The notes: generated by a model from the sequence alone, not told the origin. Numbered from the stretch's first letter, positions 13,976-22,781 are shown. The stretch is 35,000 bases of DNA from Betaproteobacteria bacterium (GCA_020061585.1 JAGUXX010000249.1:1-35000), one strand, 5' to 3'. Numbers and translations are program-made.

Positions 13976-14773
13976 ATGGACATCTTCGCAATTCTGGCCG
14001 GCCTGGCAACAGGCATGGTGTTGGGTCTGTTCGGTAGCGGCGGTTCGATCATCGCCTTGCCGGCGCTGATGTATCTGCTGCATATCGAGCCGAAATCGGC
14101 CATCGCCATGAGTTTGGGCGTGGTCGGCGTTACCGCCACGCTCTCCGCCATCGACCATTGGCGACGCGGCAATGTGGACGTTCGCGTGGCGCTGGTGTTC
14201 GGCGTCTTCGGCGTCGTCGGCACGTTCGCCGGAGCAAGGCTGGGACTGCTGACGCCGATCGTCATCCAGCTCGGTCTGTTTGCCCTGGTGATGTACGCCG
14301 CCGCCTGGCGCATGCTGAAGCCGGCCAAGTTGCTGGCGTCGGCCGCCGACGAAGTCGTCAGCGTTGGCGGCGGTACGGCGGCGCTGGGCGGCTGCAACGA
14401 TTTCTTCTCCCCCTGCATGACCCGCATCGCCATGCACGGCATCGGTGTCGGTGTGTTGACCGGTCTGGTTGGCGTCGGCGGCGGTTTCCTGATCGTGCCG
14501 GCTCTGGTGCTGCTGTCCGGCATACCGATGAAGCAGGCGGTGGGCACTTCGCTGGCCATCGTTGCCGCCAAGTCCTATGCCGGATTTCTCGGCTACATGG
14601 GCGGCGTGCCGATCGACTACGCCCTGATGGGGGCGTTTACCGCCGTCACGGTCATCGGCAGCTTCGTCGGCACACGCCTGGCGGGGCGCATCTCCCAGGC
14701 AGGACTGAAAAAAGCCTTTGCCTGGTTCCTGGTGGCCGTGGCCACCTACATCCTGATCAACAGCGTGATTTGA
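13976..14773 (+). CDS. TauE/SafE-family exporter (second copy)
   Basis: A 265-residue inner-membrane protein with about eight hydrophobic segments and the two family repeats: [20 protein letters not shown] near residue 20 and [21 protein letters not shown] near residue 165. The central loop holds [13 protein letters not shown] with two cysteines, unusual for a transporter loop. Family members export sulfite or related anions, or import/export sulfur compounds in sulfur-oxidising bacteria. ATG 13976 has AGG eight bases upstream; a GTG three codons earlier is less likely. It directly follows the ArsR-rhodanese gene with its own operator and starts a plus-strand run of sulfur genes up to 19006. 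Confidence 0.9.
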   Translation: MDIFAILAGLATGMVLGLFGSGGSIIALPALMYLLHIEPKSAIAMSLGVVGVTATLSAIDHWRRGNVDVRVALVFGVFGVVGTFAGARLGLLTPIVIQLGLFALVMYAAAWRMLKPAKLLASAADEVVSVGGGTAALGGCNDFFSPCMTRIAMHGIGVGVLTGLVGVGGGFLIVPALVLLSGIPMKQAVGTSLAIVAAKSYAGFLGYMGGVPIDYALMGAFTAVTVIGSFVGTRLAGRISQAGLKKAFAWFLVAVATYILINSVI

Positions 14774-14843
14774 TGGTGACCGCGCAATGCGCCTGCCAGC
14801 GCCACGGTCGTTTGAATGATGGATTCATTACAGGCAGCGCAAG

Positions 14844-15962
14844 ATGACATTTACTCCATTGAGATTTCAATCCGCTCTGGCGTCGGGCGGCCTGGCGCTG
14901 ATGCCTTTCGTGTTGATGCAGTTCACGTTCCCGCACCAGGGAAAGATCATCAGCATCAACGACATTGCCAACTGGCACGATCTCGCGACGCTGTTTCTGG
15001 TTGCGGTGCTGCTGGTCAGCACCCTGCTGCATTTTTATCTCGTCGCCAAGCTGTCGTTGGAGTTCCTGCAATGGCGTAAATCCGCTGACGACATGCAAAC
15101 CTTCCTGGCGGACCCGGCAATGAATGTCGGCATTTTCTCGCCCGTCGTGGCGCTCGGCATGAGCGTCAATGTCGTGCTCGGCCCGGTGGCTTTTTTCATT
15201 CCGGATTTTGCACAGGCCGTGCCTGCGCTGCTCGGCTTTGGCATCTACCCCTTTGCCTTGCTGTTCCTGCTCCTCCTTTTCATGACGGTTGCCGTGGGCA
15301 AGACCTGGCTATTTCGTGATGGCAAGCCGATCGCCTTCAACTACAACTGGCTGCTCGACGTTTTCGCCTGGGGCATGGTGGCACTGGCCGGGTCCGGCGT
15401 AACCATGGCCGCCAATGACCCGCAAGTCGCATTGGCAGGAAGCGTCTTGACGTTATGTGCCATCAGCATTGGCCTGTTCATTTACGCGATCAAGGGCATC
15501 TATTTGATCGTGGCCCAGATGACCCATGGCAATACGCCGGCGGAGCCACTCAAACCGGCGCATTTCGTCGTGGTGCCGATCAACTGCCTGTTCGCCATTT
15601 CGATCTTCAAAATCGCCGATTACACGGAGCGCGCGCTGAGTATCGATATCACCGCACTCGCCTTCGCCTCGGTGGTCATCCTGTTTTCGCTGGCGCTATT
15701 CTGGATCGCACTGTGTGGTGTTGCCTTCAGGAATTGGTTTCGCCATCAATTCCCCAAGCCGGATTTCTACCCGTCGCAGTGGGGCCTGGTTTGCGTGCTG
15801 GTTGGATTGGAGGTGTTGGCGGTTTACAGCCATGTCAGCTACTACCCGTCGATTCTGTTGCTGGGCTTCGCGTACGCCAGCATTGCCGTCGCCAGCGCCG
15901 TTTATGGATTTGTATTCCTGAAATTCAGCGGTTTCATCAAGCCGCTGCCTGTCACGGTCTGA
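14844..15962 (+). CDS. Polytopic inner-membrane protein, possibly TDT/TehA-SLAC1-like
   Basis: A 372-residue protein that is almost all membrane: I count about ten hydrophobic segments, beginning SALASGGLALMPFVLMQF and ending VYGFVFLKFSGFI. Ten segments and this length fit the tellurite-resistance/dicarboxylate (TDT) transporter and SLAC1 anion-channel fold, whose members include a sulfite efflux pump. I see no diagnostic motif that proves this. It starts 70 bases after the TauE exporter and is followed by a small protein and a secreted DsrE, so a role in moving a sulfur anion is plausible. I have an unverified memory of TehA-like proteins encoded beside DsrE genes in sulfur bacteria. Confidence 0.8.
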   Translation: MTFTPLRFQSALASGGLALMPFVLMQFTFPHQGKIISINDIANWHDLATLFLVAVLLVSTLLHFYLVAKLSLEFLQWRKSADDMQTFLADPAMNVGIFSPVVALGMSVNVVLGPVAFFIPDFAQAVPALLGFGIYPFALLFLLLLFMTVAVGKTWLFRDGKPIAFNYNWLLDVFAWGMVALAGSGVTMAANDPQVALAGSVLTLCAISIGLFIYAIKGIYLIVAQMTHGNTPAEPLKPAHFVVVPINCLFAISIFKIADYTERALSIDITALAFASVVILFSLALFWIALCGVAFRNWFRHQFPKPDFYPSQWGLVCVLVGLEVLAVYSHVSYYPSILLLGFAYASIAVASAVYGFVFLKFSGFIKPLPVTV

Positions 15963-16042
15963 TGTTGTAGCTCATAGGGAAGCGTTGTTATGAGTCCACC
16001 CGCTTGTTGGAATGCCAGCAAGTCAGCAAGCAAGGAGAAACG

Positions 16043-16357
16043 ATGCAAATCAAAGTGATATCGCAACAACCGCCCGGTGGGCGCTGTACCCTTTACGCCG
16101 GCTATGCTGTCGCGCTTGCATGCCACCTGAAGGCCGAAGTCGATCTGCTATTCAGCAACCAGCGGGAAGCTCACGCTGAGGGCTACCCCAGCCTTTGGCT
16201 GAACGGTGCCGCCATTCAGCCCGATGATGGCGTGATCCTGATGCCGGCCGATATCCTCACGGCGCTAGCGGCGCTTGGTGTGCTGGAGGAGACCTTGCCG
16301 GGTTTGGCGGAAGCCCTGGAAGCGCCTTTGGACCGCATGCTTGAAGCGGAAGGTTAA
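16043..16357 (+). CDS. Small unknown cytoplasmic protein in the sulfur island
   Basis: A 104-residue protein I do not recognise. It begins MQIKVISQQPPGGRCTLYAGYAVALACHL, with two cysteines at residues 15 and 27, then an alternating strand/loop section PSLWLNGAAIQPDDGVILMP and a helical acidic C-terminus. The glycine-rich loop followed by a cysteine at the start of a helix recalls small thioredoxin-like or SelW-like redox proteins, but this is only an impression. ATG 16043 has AAGGAGA close upstream. It lies between the polytopic membrane protein and a secreted DsrE protein, so it probably shares their sulfur-related role. Confidence 0.75.
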   Translation: MQIKVISQQPPGGRCTLYAGYAVALACHLKAEVDLLFSNQREAHAEGYPSLWLNGAAIQPDDGVILMPADILTALAALGVLEETLPGLAEALEAPLDRMLEAEG

Positions 16358-16460
16358 ATCATCAACAGCACGTTTTGACTTTGCTTCGCCAGTCATGCTG
16401 GCGGGGTTTTCGCCTGGCGCAATCCGGGATATTTTGTTTTTCAAACCAAGGAGTTTCACC

Positions 16461-16958
16461 ATGAACCTGTCACGTATCGCACTGTTTTCCGTCCTGATGT
16501 TTTCCCTTGTCCTTGGTTTCAGTGCTTCCGCGGCCGAACTGGATGACCGGCACGCGCTCGAAGGCGTGAAGACCGGCAAGGCCGTTTTCGACATCGCCAG
16601 CGGCAATCCCAAAGCCATCGTCACCATTCTGGGCATCGTCGACGAGACTATTGATGGCTTGAAGCAGCAGGGCGTCGAACCGCACATCGTGGTTGCGTTT
16701 CGTGGGCCGGCGGTCAGGTTTTTGAGCAGCGACAGCGCTGTGATTCCCCCGGAACATGCCGCCACGGCGATGGAACTTGCGGATCGTGTCGAACAGTTGG
16801 CCGCGCGTGGCGTGCGGGTGGAAGCCTGTGGCATCACCACACGCATGATGAAAATCGACCCGGCCAAGCTGATCAAGGGCGCGCACCCGGTCGCCAACAC
16901 CTTTAATTCACTGATCGGCTACCAGACCAAGGGCTATGCGCTGATTCCGGTGTTTTAA
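16461..16958 (+). CDS. Secreted DsrE-family protein
   Basis: A 165-residue protein with a clear signal peptide (residues 1-24, cleavage at ASA-AEL) and a DsrE-like domain: AVFDIASGNPKAIVTILGIVDETIDGL, HIVVAFRGPAVRFLSS, and a single cysteine C123 in VRVEACGITTRMM. Periplasmic DsrE proteins of this type are common beside sulfur-oxidation genes and probably bind sulfane sulfur. AAGGAG lies seven bases before the ATG. A longer upstream frame exists but would hide the signal peptide. It is the third DsrE-like protein of the island and the only exported one. Confidence 0.9.
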   Translation: MNLSRIALFSVLMFSLVLGFSASAAELDDRHALEGVKTGKAVFDIASGNPKAIVTILGIVDETIDGLKQQGVEPHIVVAFRGPAVRFLSSDSAVIPPEHAATAMELADRVEQLAARGVRVEACGITTRMMKIDPAKLIKGAHPVANTFNSLIGYQTKGYALIPVF

Positions 16959-17040
16959 ACCTGGCTTTTATAAAACCGTCATCGTGATGGCGCGGTCTCT
17001 CCGACGTTGGTTGTCGGTAGACCGAGAAGATGCGGACTAA

Positions 17041-17169
17041 TTGATCTACGACCTGAGGCAGGTATTGATTGCTTACGGCCATGATCGGTTGCACTACCTG
17101 GAGTCAGCGGTGGACCACGGTCGCTGCGCGCTGCTCGCCAACCATGTGCCCGAACGGCACGCAGCGTGA
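17041..17169 (+). CDS. Possible 42-residue small protein ahead of the cysteine desulfurase
   Basis: A frame with a TTG start encodes 42 residues (IYDLRQVLIAYGHDRLHYLESAVDHG type composition, ending VPERHAA) and stops at 17169. Its TGA overlaps a GTG by GTGA that is in frame with the cysteine desulfurase, a pattern typical of translational coupling. The amino-acid composition looks protein-like but I recognise no family, and there is only a weak GAGAAG before the TTG. It could be a chance frame or a remnant of a longer gene. Confidence 0.3.
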   Translation: MIYDLRQVLIAYGHDRLHYLESAVDHGRCALLANHVPERHAA

Positions 17170-17207
17170 CTTCGCCCACAGACCAAAATCTGGATTCCCG
17201 ACAAACC

Positions 17208-18359
17208 ATGACCGACACGCCGATCTACCTCGATTACAACGCCACCACACCCATCGACCCGCGTGTGGTCGAGGCCATGCTGCCATTCCTGCGTGCGCAC
17301 TTCGGCAATCCGTCGTCGGATCATGTTTATGGTCGGCGGGCGAAGGCGGCGGTGGCCAACGCGCGCGACGAAGTGGCGGCGTTGATTGGCGCTCAGCCGG
17401 ACGAAATCGTGTTCACCAGTTGCGCCACCGAGGCCAACAACCTGGCCATCCTTGGCGTGGCGCGGGCATTGCAGGGCGGTAGCCGTGACCGACTGTTGTA
17501 TTCCGCCGTCGAACATCCCGCCGTGGCGCAGCCGATGCGGCATCTGGCCGGGGCGGGCTGGCGAGTCGAAACGATCCCGGTGGATGCAAGCGGCCGGGTC
17601 GACGTTGCACAAGCCACCGCACAAATTGCCCATGGCACCGACGTCGCCCTGGTTTCCGTGATGCTGGCCAACAACGAGGTGGGCACGCTGCAACCGGTGG
17701 CCGAAATCGCCACCCATGCACGTGCGGCGGGCGCGCTGATGCATGTCGACGCGGCGCAGGCGGTCGGCAAGATTGCGGTGGACGTGAATGAACTGGGCTG
17801 TGATCTGCTGACGCTGGCCGGGCACAAGTTCTACGCGCCGAAAGGCGTCGGCGCGCTGTATGTGCGTGCCAGCACGCCGATTCAATCCATCCAGTTCGGC
17901 GCCAGCCACGAACGCGGCCTGCGCCCCGGCACCGAGAACGTGCCGCACCTCGTCGCGCTGGGCGAGGCGGCACGTTTGGCGCGACTGGAACTTGAGGTGG
18001 AATCCGCGCGCATCCAGGCGCTGCGCGATGATCTGCATCGCCGCCTGGCCGATGCCATTCCCGGCTTGCTGCTGAACGGACATGCGAGCGAACGGCTGCC
18101 CAACACACTGCATGTTTCCTTCCCCGCCGTCGCCGGCTGGCAATTGCTCGCCGCCACGCCGGACCTGGCCGCCTCAACCGGTTCCGCCTGCCATGCCGAT
18201 CAACATGCCGCCAGCGGCGTGCTGGGCGCGATGGGGTTTTCCGGCGCGCGCGCCGCCGGAGCCGTGCGCCTGTCTCTCGGCCGCTTCAGTACGGCAAAGG
18301 AAATCGCCGAAGCCGCCGCCGTGCTGATCATGGCCTGGCGGCGCCTGGTCTCGCCATGA
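17208..18359 (+). CDS. Cysteine desulfurase (NifS/IscS type)
   Basis: A 383-residue PLP enzyme that removes sulfur from cysteine and holds it as a persulfide. It starts IYLDYNATTPIDPRVVEAMLP, has SCATEANNLAILG and EHPAV near residue 103, the PLP lysine K207 in AGHKFYAPKG, ERGLRPGTENVPHLV, and the catalytic C328 in STGSACHADQ. The long loop with a GSAC motif places it with the NifS/IscS group. ATG 17208 is used here; a GTG at 17166, overlapping the preceding small frame, would add 14 residues. It overlaps the methyltransferase start by ATGA. It closes the sulfur island, where it could feed persulfide to the rhodanese/DsrE proteins, or serve Fe-S assembly. Confidence 0.92.
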   Translation: MTDTPIYLDYNATTPIDPRVVEAMLPFLRAHFGNPSSDHVYGRRAKAAVANARDEVAALIGAQPDEIVFTSCATEANNLAILGVARALQGGSRDRLLYSAVEHPAVAQPMRHLAGAGWRVETIPVDASGRVDVAQATAQIAHGTDVALVSVMLANNEVGTLQPVAEIATHARAAGALMHVDAAQAVGKIAVDVNELGCDLLTLAGHKFYAPKGVGALYVRASTPIQSIQFGASHERGLRPGTENVPHLVALGEAARLARLELEVESARIQALRDDLHRRLADAIPGLLLNGHASERLPNTLHVSFPAVAGWQLLAATPDLAASTGSACHADQHAASGVLGAMGFSGARAAGAVRLSLGRFSTAKEIAEAAAVLIMAWRRLVSP

Positions 18360-19006
18360 CGCCGGCGGACTACGACGCCTGGTACGACACGCCGCGCGGG
18401 CGTTGGGTCGGCGAAACCGAATTACGCCTGCTGCGAAAAATGCTTGCGCTGCAATCCGGCGAAACCCTGCTCGATGTCGGCTGCGGCACCGGCTGGTTCA
18501 CGCGTCGCTTTGCCGCGAGCAATGGCTGGAATGTCACCGGTCTGGACGCCGATGTCGCCCGCCTGGCATTGGCTCGGGAGCGCGCCCGAACCAACACAAG
18601 CAATGAGCGATATATGGAAGGCGATGCCAGATCTTTGCCATTTGCCGATGCCGGCTTCGACTGCGTCGTTTCGGTCGCCGCCCTCTGTTTCATCGACGAC
18701 TGGCGGCTGGCACTGAGTGAAATGATCCGAGTGACGCGGCGGCGGCTGGTGGTCGGGCTGCTCAACCGGCACAGCCTGCTGTGGCGGGAGAAGGGGAGAG
18801 ATGGCGGTACGGGCGGCTATCGCGGCGCCCATTGGCATAGTGTCAACGAAATTCGCTCGGCTCTTGCGGAGAGTCCGCTGCACCATGTTCGGGTGAAAAC
18901 GGCGTTGTTCTTGCCCCGTGGTTCACCCATTGCGCGTGCCTGCGAAGTTTGTCTGCCAAACCGCCTGCACTATGGCGGATTCCTGGTCGTGGCAGCGGAC
19001 AAGTAA
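18356..19006 (+). CDS. Class I SAM-dependent methyltransferase
   Basis: A 216-residue methyltransferase. The SAM-binding motif I is LLDVGCGTGWFTRRF near residues 38-52, with the acidic LDADVAR at the end of strand 2 and EGDARSLPFADAGFDCVVSVAALCF as motifs II-III. It belongs to the Methyltransf_11 group, with no feature that reveals the acceptor. The start ATG overlaps the cysteine desulfurase stop by four bases, so the two are translated together; the substrate may therefore be a sulfur compound or a thiol, but that is speculation. The C-terminal part has ARACEVCLPNRLHYGGFLVV with two nearby cysteines. It ends 133 bases before a convergent regulator gene. Confidence 0.9.
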   Translation: MTPADYDAWYDTPRGRWVGETELRLLRKMLALQSGETLLDVGCGTGWFTRRFAASNGWNVTGLDADVARLALARERARTNTSNERYMEGDARSLPFADAGFDCVVSVAALCFIDDWRLALSEMIRVTRRRLVVGLLNRHSLLWREKGRDGGTGGYRGAHWHSVNEIRSALAESPLHHVRVKTALFLPRGSPIARACEVCLPNRLHYGGFLVVAADK

Positions 19007-19139
19007 TCCGCGCGACGAGCGGGTGTACAAAACCAGATGCATACAGAAATCGACCCGGATCAACGAGATTGACTGGTTGCGAGCGGTGACCGACCAAGCG
19101 TTCACAGAAAGATAGTTGCCGAAGATACAAACTCGGCGG

Positions 19140-20480
19140 TCAGATGTTTCCCGGCGATTCGACCCCACGCTGAATCTCCAGCCGCTTCATCTTTTCCCAC
19201 AACGTTTTACGGCTGATGCACAACAGTTTGGCGGTGTCCTGCACGCGCCAGTCGTTGGCTTCCAGCGCGCGCTGGATGTAGCCGCGCTCCTGGTTGGCGA
19301 TCCAGTCGCCCAGCGCCAGATCGGGGGTGTCGCCGGTCTCCGGCGGGCTGTCGTCGAACAGCAGTTCGGGCGTGATCAGCGGTTGCCGCGCCAGCACCCG
19401 CGCGCGCTCGATGACGTGCTTCAGTTGCCGGACATTGCCCGGCCAGGGGTGAGTCAGCAACTGGCGTTCGGCCGCCGGCGACAGCATGCGCGGCGGTTCA
19501 TTGACGCTGCCGGTCGCGCCGCCGCGCGCCAGAAAGCGGCGCGCCAGCCACAGGATGTCCTCGTGTCGCTCGCGCAATGGCGGCACCCGCACCTGGATGA
19601 CATGGATGCGGTAATACAGGTCTTCCCGGAACTGGCCTTGTTCAACCTTGAGTCTGAGGTCTTGATGGGTGGCGGCCATCAGGCGGAAATCGACCGGTAT
19701 ATCGCCGCCGCCACCCAGACGGCGGATCTGTCGGGTTTGCAGCGCGCGCAGCAGTTTGGCCTGCATCGCGGCCGGCATGTCGCCGATTTCATCGAGGAAC
19801 AGCGTGCCGCCGTCGGCTTGTTCCAGCAGGCCGGATTTGGCGCTGGCGGCGCCGGTATAAGCGCCCTTTTCATGGCCGAACAATTCCGTCTCCATCAAGG
19901 CTTCCGGCAGCGCCGCGCAGTTGATCGCGACGAAGGGTCGCGGCTCTCGGTGACGCAGACTGTGCAGGCGCAGCGCCACCACTTCCTTGCCGACCCCGGA
20001 TTCACCGGTGATCAGCACCGAGGTGTCGCTTGAGGCCAGTCGCCGCAGCAAATCCTCGATGCCGCGCATGGCCGGTGAAATGCCCAGGCTATCCAGGCCG
20101 GCATCGGTTTCGCCGCACGCCTCCAGCGCGTGCAATTTCGCCAGCAGCAGTTCAGGCTCGAACGGCTTGGTCAGGTAATCCACCGCGCCCAGCTTGAGCA
20201 GGCGCACCGCCTGATCGACCGAGCCGTGACCAGTCATGAAAATGAACGGCGGCAGTTTCACGCCTTCTTCCAGCAACGTGGTGTAGATCGCCTCGCCGCT
20301 GGTGCGCGGCAGCAGGATGTCGCTCAGCACCATGTCGTACGGCGTTTTGCGCAGGGCGGCGAGCGCGGCGCGGCCGGACTTGAACCAGTCGCAGCTATAG
20401 CCTTCCAGTTCCAGGCGCAGCGCCAGCGGGCCGCCCATGATTTCGTCATCCTCGATCAGACACAGGCGTTTGGCGGCCAT
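19140..20480 (-). CDS. Sigma-54-dependent response regulator (NtrC family)
   Basis: A 446-residue activator. Residues 1-120 are a receiver with phospho-acceptor D54 (MVLSDILLP), T83 and K105. Residues 135-365 are the sigma-54 AAA+ domain: Walker A GESGVGKE (159-166), GAYTGA (206-211, the tyrosine form of GAFTGA that contacts sigma-54), Walker B LFLDEIGD and arginine fingers in REDLYYRI. Residues 395-435 are a Fis-type HTH (DTAKLLCISRKTLWEKMKRL). The start at 20480 has AAGGAG seven bases upstream and overlaps the kinase gene by 25 bases. Third gene of a binding-protein/kinase/regulator operon. Its probable target is the sigma-54 promoter at 22989. Confidence 0.95.
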   Translation of the reverse strand: MAAKRLCLIEDDEIMGGPLALRLELEGYSCDWFKSGRAALAALRKTPYDMVLSDILLPRTSGEAIYTTLLEEGVKLPPFIFMTGHGSVDQAVRLLKLGAVDYLTKPFEPELLLAKLHALEACGETDAGLDSLGISPAMRGIEDLLRRLASSDTSVLITGESGVGKEVVALRLHSLRHREPRPFVAINCAALPEALMETELFGHEKGAYTGAASAKSGLLEQADGGTLFLDEIGDMPAAMQAKLLRALQTRQIRRLGGGGDIPVDFRLMAATHQDLRLKVEQGQFREDLYYRIHVIQVRVPPLRERHEDILWLARRFLARGGATGSVNEPPRMLSPAAERQLLTHPWPGNVRQLKHVIERARVLARQPLITPELLFDDSPPETGDTPDLALGDWIANQERGYIQRALEANDWRVQDTAKLLCISRKTLWEKMKRLEIQRGVESPGNI

Positions 20481-21934
20481 GCGCTTTCTCCTTGCGGCAA
20501 GGTGACGCGGAAACGGGTGTGACCATCGCGGCTTTCCACGTCGATGCGGCCCCGCAGTTGTTCGACGATCTGGTGCGTCACCCACAGACCGAGGCCATGC
20601 CCTTCTTCGTTGTGACCGGTGAAAGGCTCGAACAGGTGCTTCATCAACTCGGCCGGAATCGCCGCGCCGTCGTTTTCCACTTCCAGGACCAGGTCCCGCT
20701 CGCCACCGACGCAGCGCACCGTGACCTGGCCGGCCTGGCCGGCCTGGCCGGCGGCCTGCAACGCATTCAGCACCAGATTGATCAGCACTTGGCGCAGCAG
20801 GGTTGCGGGCAACCGGCAGGCATCGCCGGCGCGGTTATCCCAGGTCCAATCGATGTCGCGCTTCCTGGCTTCCGGCGCGAGCAGGGTCTGCACATCATCG
20901 ATGTCCCGCGCGAGTAGCGGACGGCTTCTGCCCTTGGTCTCGACCAACAGGGCGGCGACGATGTCGCGGATCTGCGCCAGGCCGCGTTCCAGGTAAGGCA
21001 GGAAACGATCCAGCACCGGGTCGCGCGCGGCGTGGAGCTTGACGGTATCCAGCGAGGTGATCAGGCCGCCCAAGGGATTGTTGATCTCGTGGGCAATGCC
21101 GGCCGACAGTCGGCCCAACGCGGCGAGGCGGTCGGCCTTGACCATGCGTTGTTCCAGCGCGGTCTTTTCGGTCATTTCGGCAAGCATGCGCTCATAGGCC
21201 AGGAACAAGCGTCCCAGCTCGTCGCGGTAGGGGTAGTCGTGGCTGAGCGAGGAAGCGGGATCGTGTTTGCCGAGTGCATCCATGCGCTCCGCCAGACGCC
21301 CGACCGGCGCCGCCATGCGCCGGCCCCAGTACCAGTTGATCGGCAGCAGCACGGAAAGCACCAGGCCGCTGATCAGCAGCGCGCGCCAGGCCAGTTGACG
21401 AAAGCGCGGCCAGTAGAAGCCGGCCGGATGCACCAGCAGCAGATGGCCGATACCGACCTCGTCAGAGATCATCGGTAGCGCCAACAAAATGACATCGTCG
21501 GCTTCCAGCAGCACGGCGCTGGCTTCCGGCACGGCCCGCAACCTGGCTTCCAGTTGCGCATAGCTCGGGCCAAGCCGCGCCAGCGGCGTGCGCATCGGCC
21601 AGCCATCCGGTTGGCTGGAGACAAACACCGCATGCGCGGCATCCAGCAGGATCAAGCCTTCGGCGCGGAACGAGGCGGGTGTGGCGGCTTCGCTGAACGG
21701 CGCGCGGACGATTTCGTAGGCGCGCCAGACATCGTCATGCAACATCGGCGTGTACAGGGTCTTGACCAGCACGCGGCCGAGATTGTCGGAATGCGCCAGC
21801 ATGTCGCGCTTCAGGTTGTCATAGGCCTGCAGCATGAAGGACAAGGTCAAGGTCAACGCGACGGCGGCAATCAGTACGCTGCCCCAGAGCGGAATCTTGT
21901 AGCGGAAGCTGAGATCAAAAACGCGCAGCGTCAT
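20456..21934 (-). CDS. Membrane histidine kinase partnered with the NtrC-type regulator
   Basis: A 492-residue sensor kinase. Transmembrane segments lie at about 14-36 and 183-204, enclosing a periplasmic sensor of about 145 residues with no recognised fold. A HAMP-like linker follows (APVGRLAERMDALGKHD), then the dimerisation helix with H282 in LSAGIAHEINNPLGG, and the ATPase domain with NLVLNALQAA (N box), LEVENDGAAI (G1) and GHGLGLWVTHQIV (G2). A 9-bp tandem repeat around 20728-20756 encodes AGQAGQAGQ between N and G1 boxes and may vary in length. The start at 21934 has only AAGCAAG upstream; the gene overlaps its upstream neighbour by 20 bases, so coupling probably drives translation. Confidence 0.93.
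   Translation of the reverse strand: MTLRVFDLSFRYKIPLWGSVLIAAVALTLTLSFMLQAYDNLKRDMLAHSDNLGRVLVKTLYTPMLHDDVWRAYEIVRAPFSEAATPASFRAEGLILLDAAHAVFVSSQPDGWPMRTPLARLGPSYAQLEARLRAVPEASAVLLEADDVILLALPMISDEVGIGHLLLVHPAGFYWPRFRQLAWRALLISGLVLSVLLPINWYWGRRMAAPVGRLAERMDALGKHDPASSLSHDYPYRDELGRLFLAYERMLAEMTEKTALEQRMVKADRLAALGRLSAGIAHEINNPLGGLITSLDTVKLHAARDPVLDRFLPYLERGLAQIRDIVAALLVETKGRSRPLLARDIDDVQTLLAPEARKRDIDWTWDNRAGDACRLPATLLRQVLINLVLNALQAAGQAGQAGQVTVRCVGGERDLVLEVENDGAAIPAELMKHLFEPFTGHNEEGHGLGLWVTHQIVEQLRGRIDVESRDGHTRFRVTLPQGESAWPPNACV
20728..20756. repeat. Short 9-bp tandem repeat inside the histidine kinase gene
   Basis: About three copies of a GCCTGGCCG-type 9-mer lie in the ATPase domain of the kinase and encode repeated AGQ triplets. 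In-frame copy-number change would only lengthen or shorten a loop. Confidence 0.6.
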
Positions 21935-22781
21935 CTTGCTTGGCGGCGGCTTGCGCCATCCGTTCGACCTCGCTGTACAGGCCCGCGTCGCCGGGCACGA
22001 AACCATCCAGATGCAGTCTGGCAAGAATTCCCCGGCCCTGCGCATTCTGATGCATCTCCGTCAGCACCCGACGCAACGTCTGGAAGGTCTTTTCCGGCAA
22101 ATTGTTCACCGCAACCAACGGTGGAAAGCCGAACTCCCGCGAACGATTGACGATGCGCGTGGCGCTGGTCAGGCGTGGCTCCTCCCGCGCCAGGGCGTCC
22201 CAGACATAACTCTCCACCGCCGCGCCGTCGGCCAGATGCTGCGCCACCGCTTCGATCGCCTTGCGGTGCGACCAAGTAAAAAAGGTCCGGCCAAAGAAGG
22301 TCTTGGGCGATTTCCCCAATGTGGTCAACACGTGGCGCGGAAACAGATAGCCGGTGTGGGAATATGGATCGGCATAGGCGAACACCTTGCCTTCCAGGTC
22401 GGCGATGGAGCGGCTGCGCGTGTCGCGGGCGGGCACGATCAAATAGGAACGGTAGAGCGGCCGGCCATCCTTCAATGGCGTGACCAGCAGGCGAACCCAA
22501 GGTTTCATCAGCACATAGGGGTAGTCGGAAAGCCAGGCGATGTCCAGCCGTTGCTGCTTGATCAGGTCCATGGTGTCGCTGTAGCTGTCGCGCAGCACGA
22601 AGCGCACCGGGACACCAAGCCGCGCTTCCAGATAAGTCTGCCAGTCGGCAAGCAGGGCATGTCGCTCATGCAACAGCGTCGGCGTCAGCCCGATGCGTAG
22701 TGGGGTTGCTTTGCCGCCGGCGCGAGATGGCGAAGAAAACAGCAACAAGCTGCTCAAGGCAATGAATTCGCGTCTGTGCAT
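21915..22781 (-). CDS. PhnD-like periplasmic binding protein, sensor component
   Basis: A 288-residue secreted protein of the PhnD / type 2 periplasmic-binding family. It has a signal peptide with a MHRREF start (possible Tat or Sec), then LRIGLTPTLLHERHALLADWQTYLE, the binding segment LDIAWLSDYPYVLM, and ADPYSHTGYLFPRH, typical of phosphonate/phosphite-type binding proteins. AGGAGA precedes the ATG at 22781. There is no ABC permease or ATPase nearby; the gene instead overlaps a histidine kinase gene, so it probably presents a ligand to that kinase. In tetrathionate sensors of the TtrS type a PhnD-like domain is fused to the kinase, so a sulfur oxyanion is one candidate ligand. Confidence 0.9.
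   Translation of the reverse strand: MHRREFIALSSLLLFSSPSRAGGKATPLRIGLTPTLLHERHALLADWQTYLEARLGVPVRFVLRDSYSDTMDLIKQQRLDIAWLSDYPYVLMKPWVRLLVTPLKDGRPLYRSYLIVPARDTRSRSIADLEGKVFAYADPYSHTGYLFPRHVLTTLGKSPKTFFGRTFFTWSHRKAIEAVAQHLADGAAVESYVWDALAREEPRLTSATRIVNRSREFGFPPLVAVNNLPEKTFQTLRRVLTEMHQNAQGRGILARLHLDGFVPGDAGLYSEVERMAQAAAKQDDAARF

Noticed and set aside
16967-16976. TTTTATAAAA palindrome after the secreted DsrE gene
   Set aside because: It is too short and has no GC stem, so neither a terminator nor an operator can be supported.
19007-19139. Possible short frame in the convergent gap before the sigma-54 activator gene
   Set aside because: About 25 residues without family similarity or a start signal; the gap shows nothing else.
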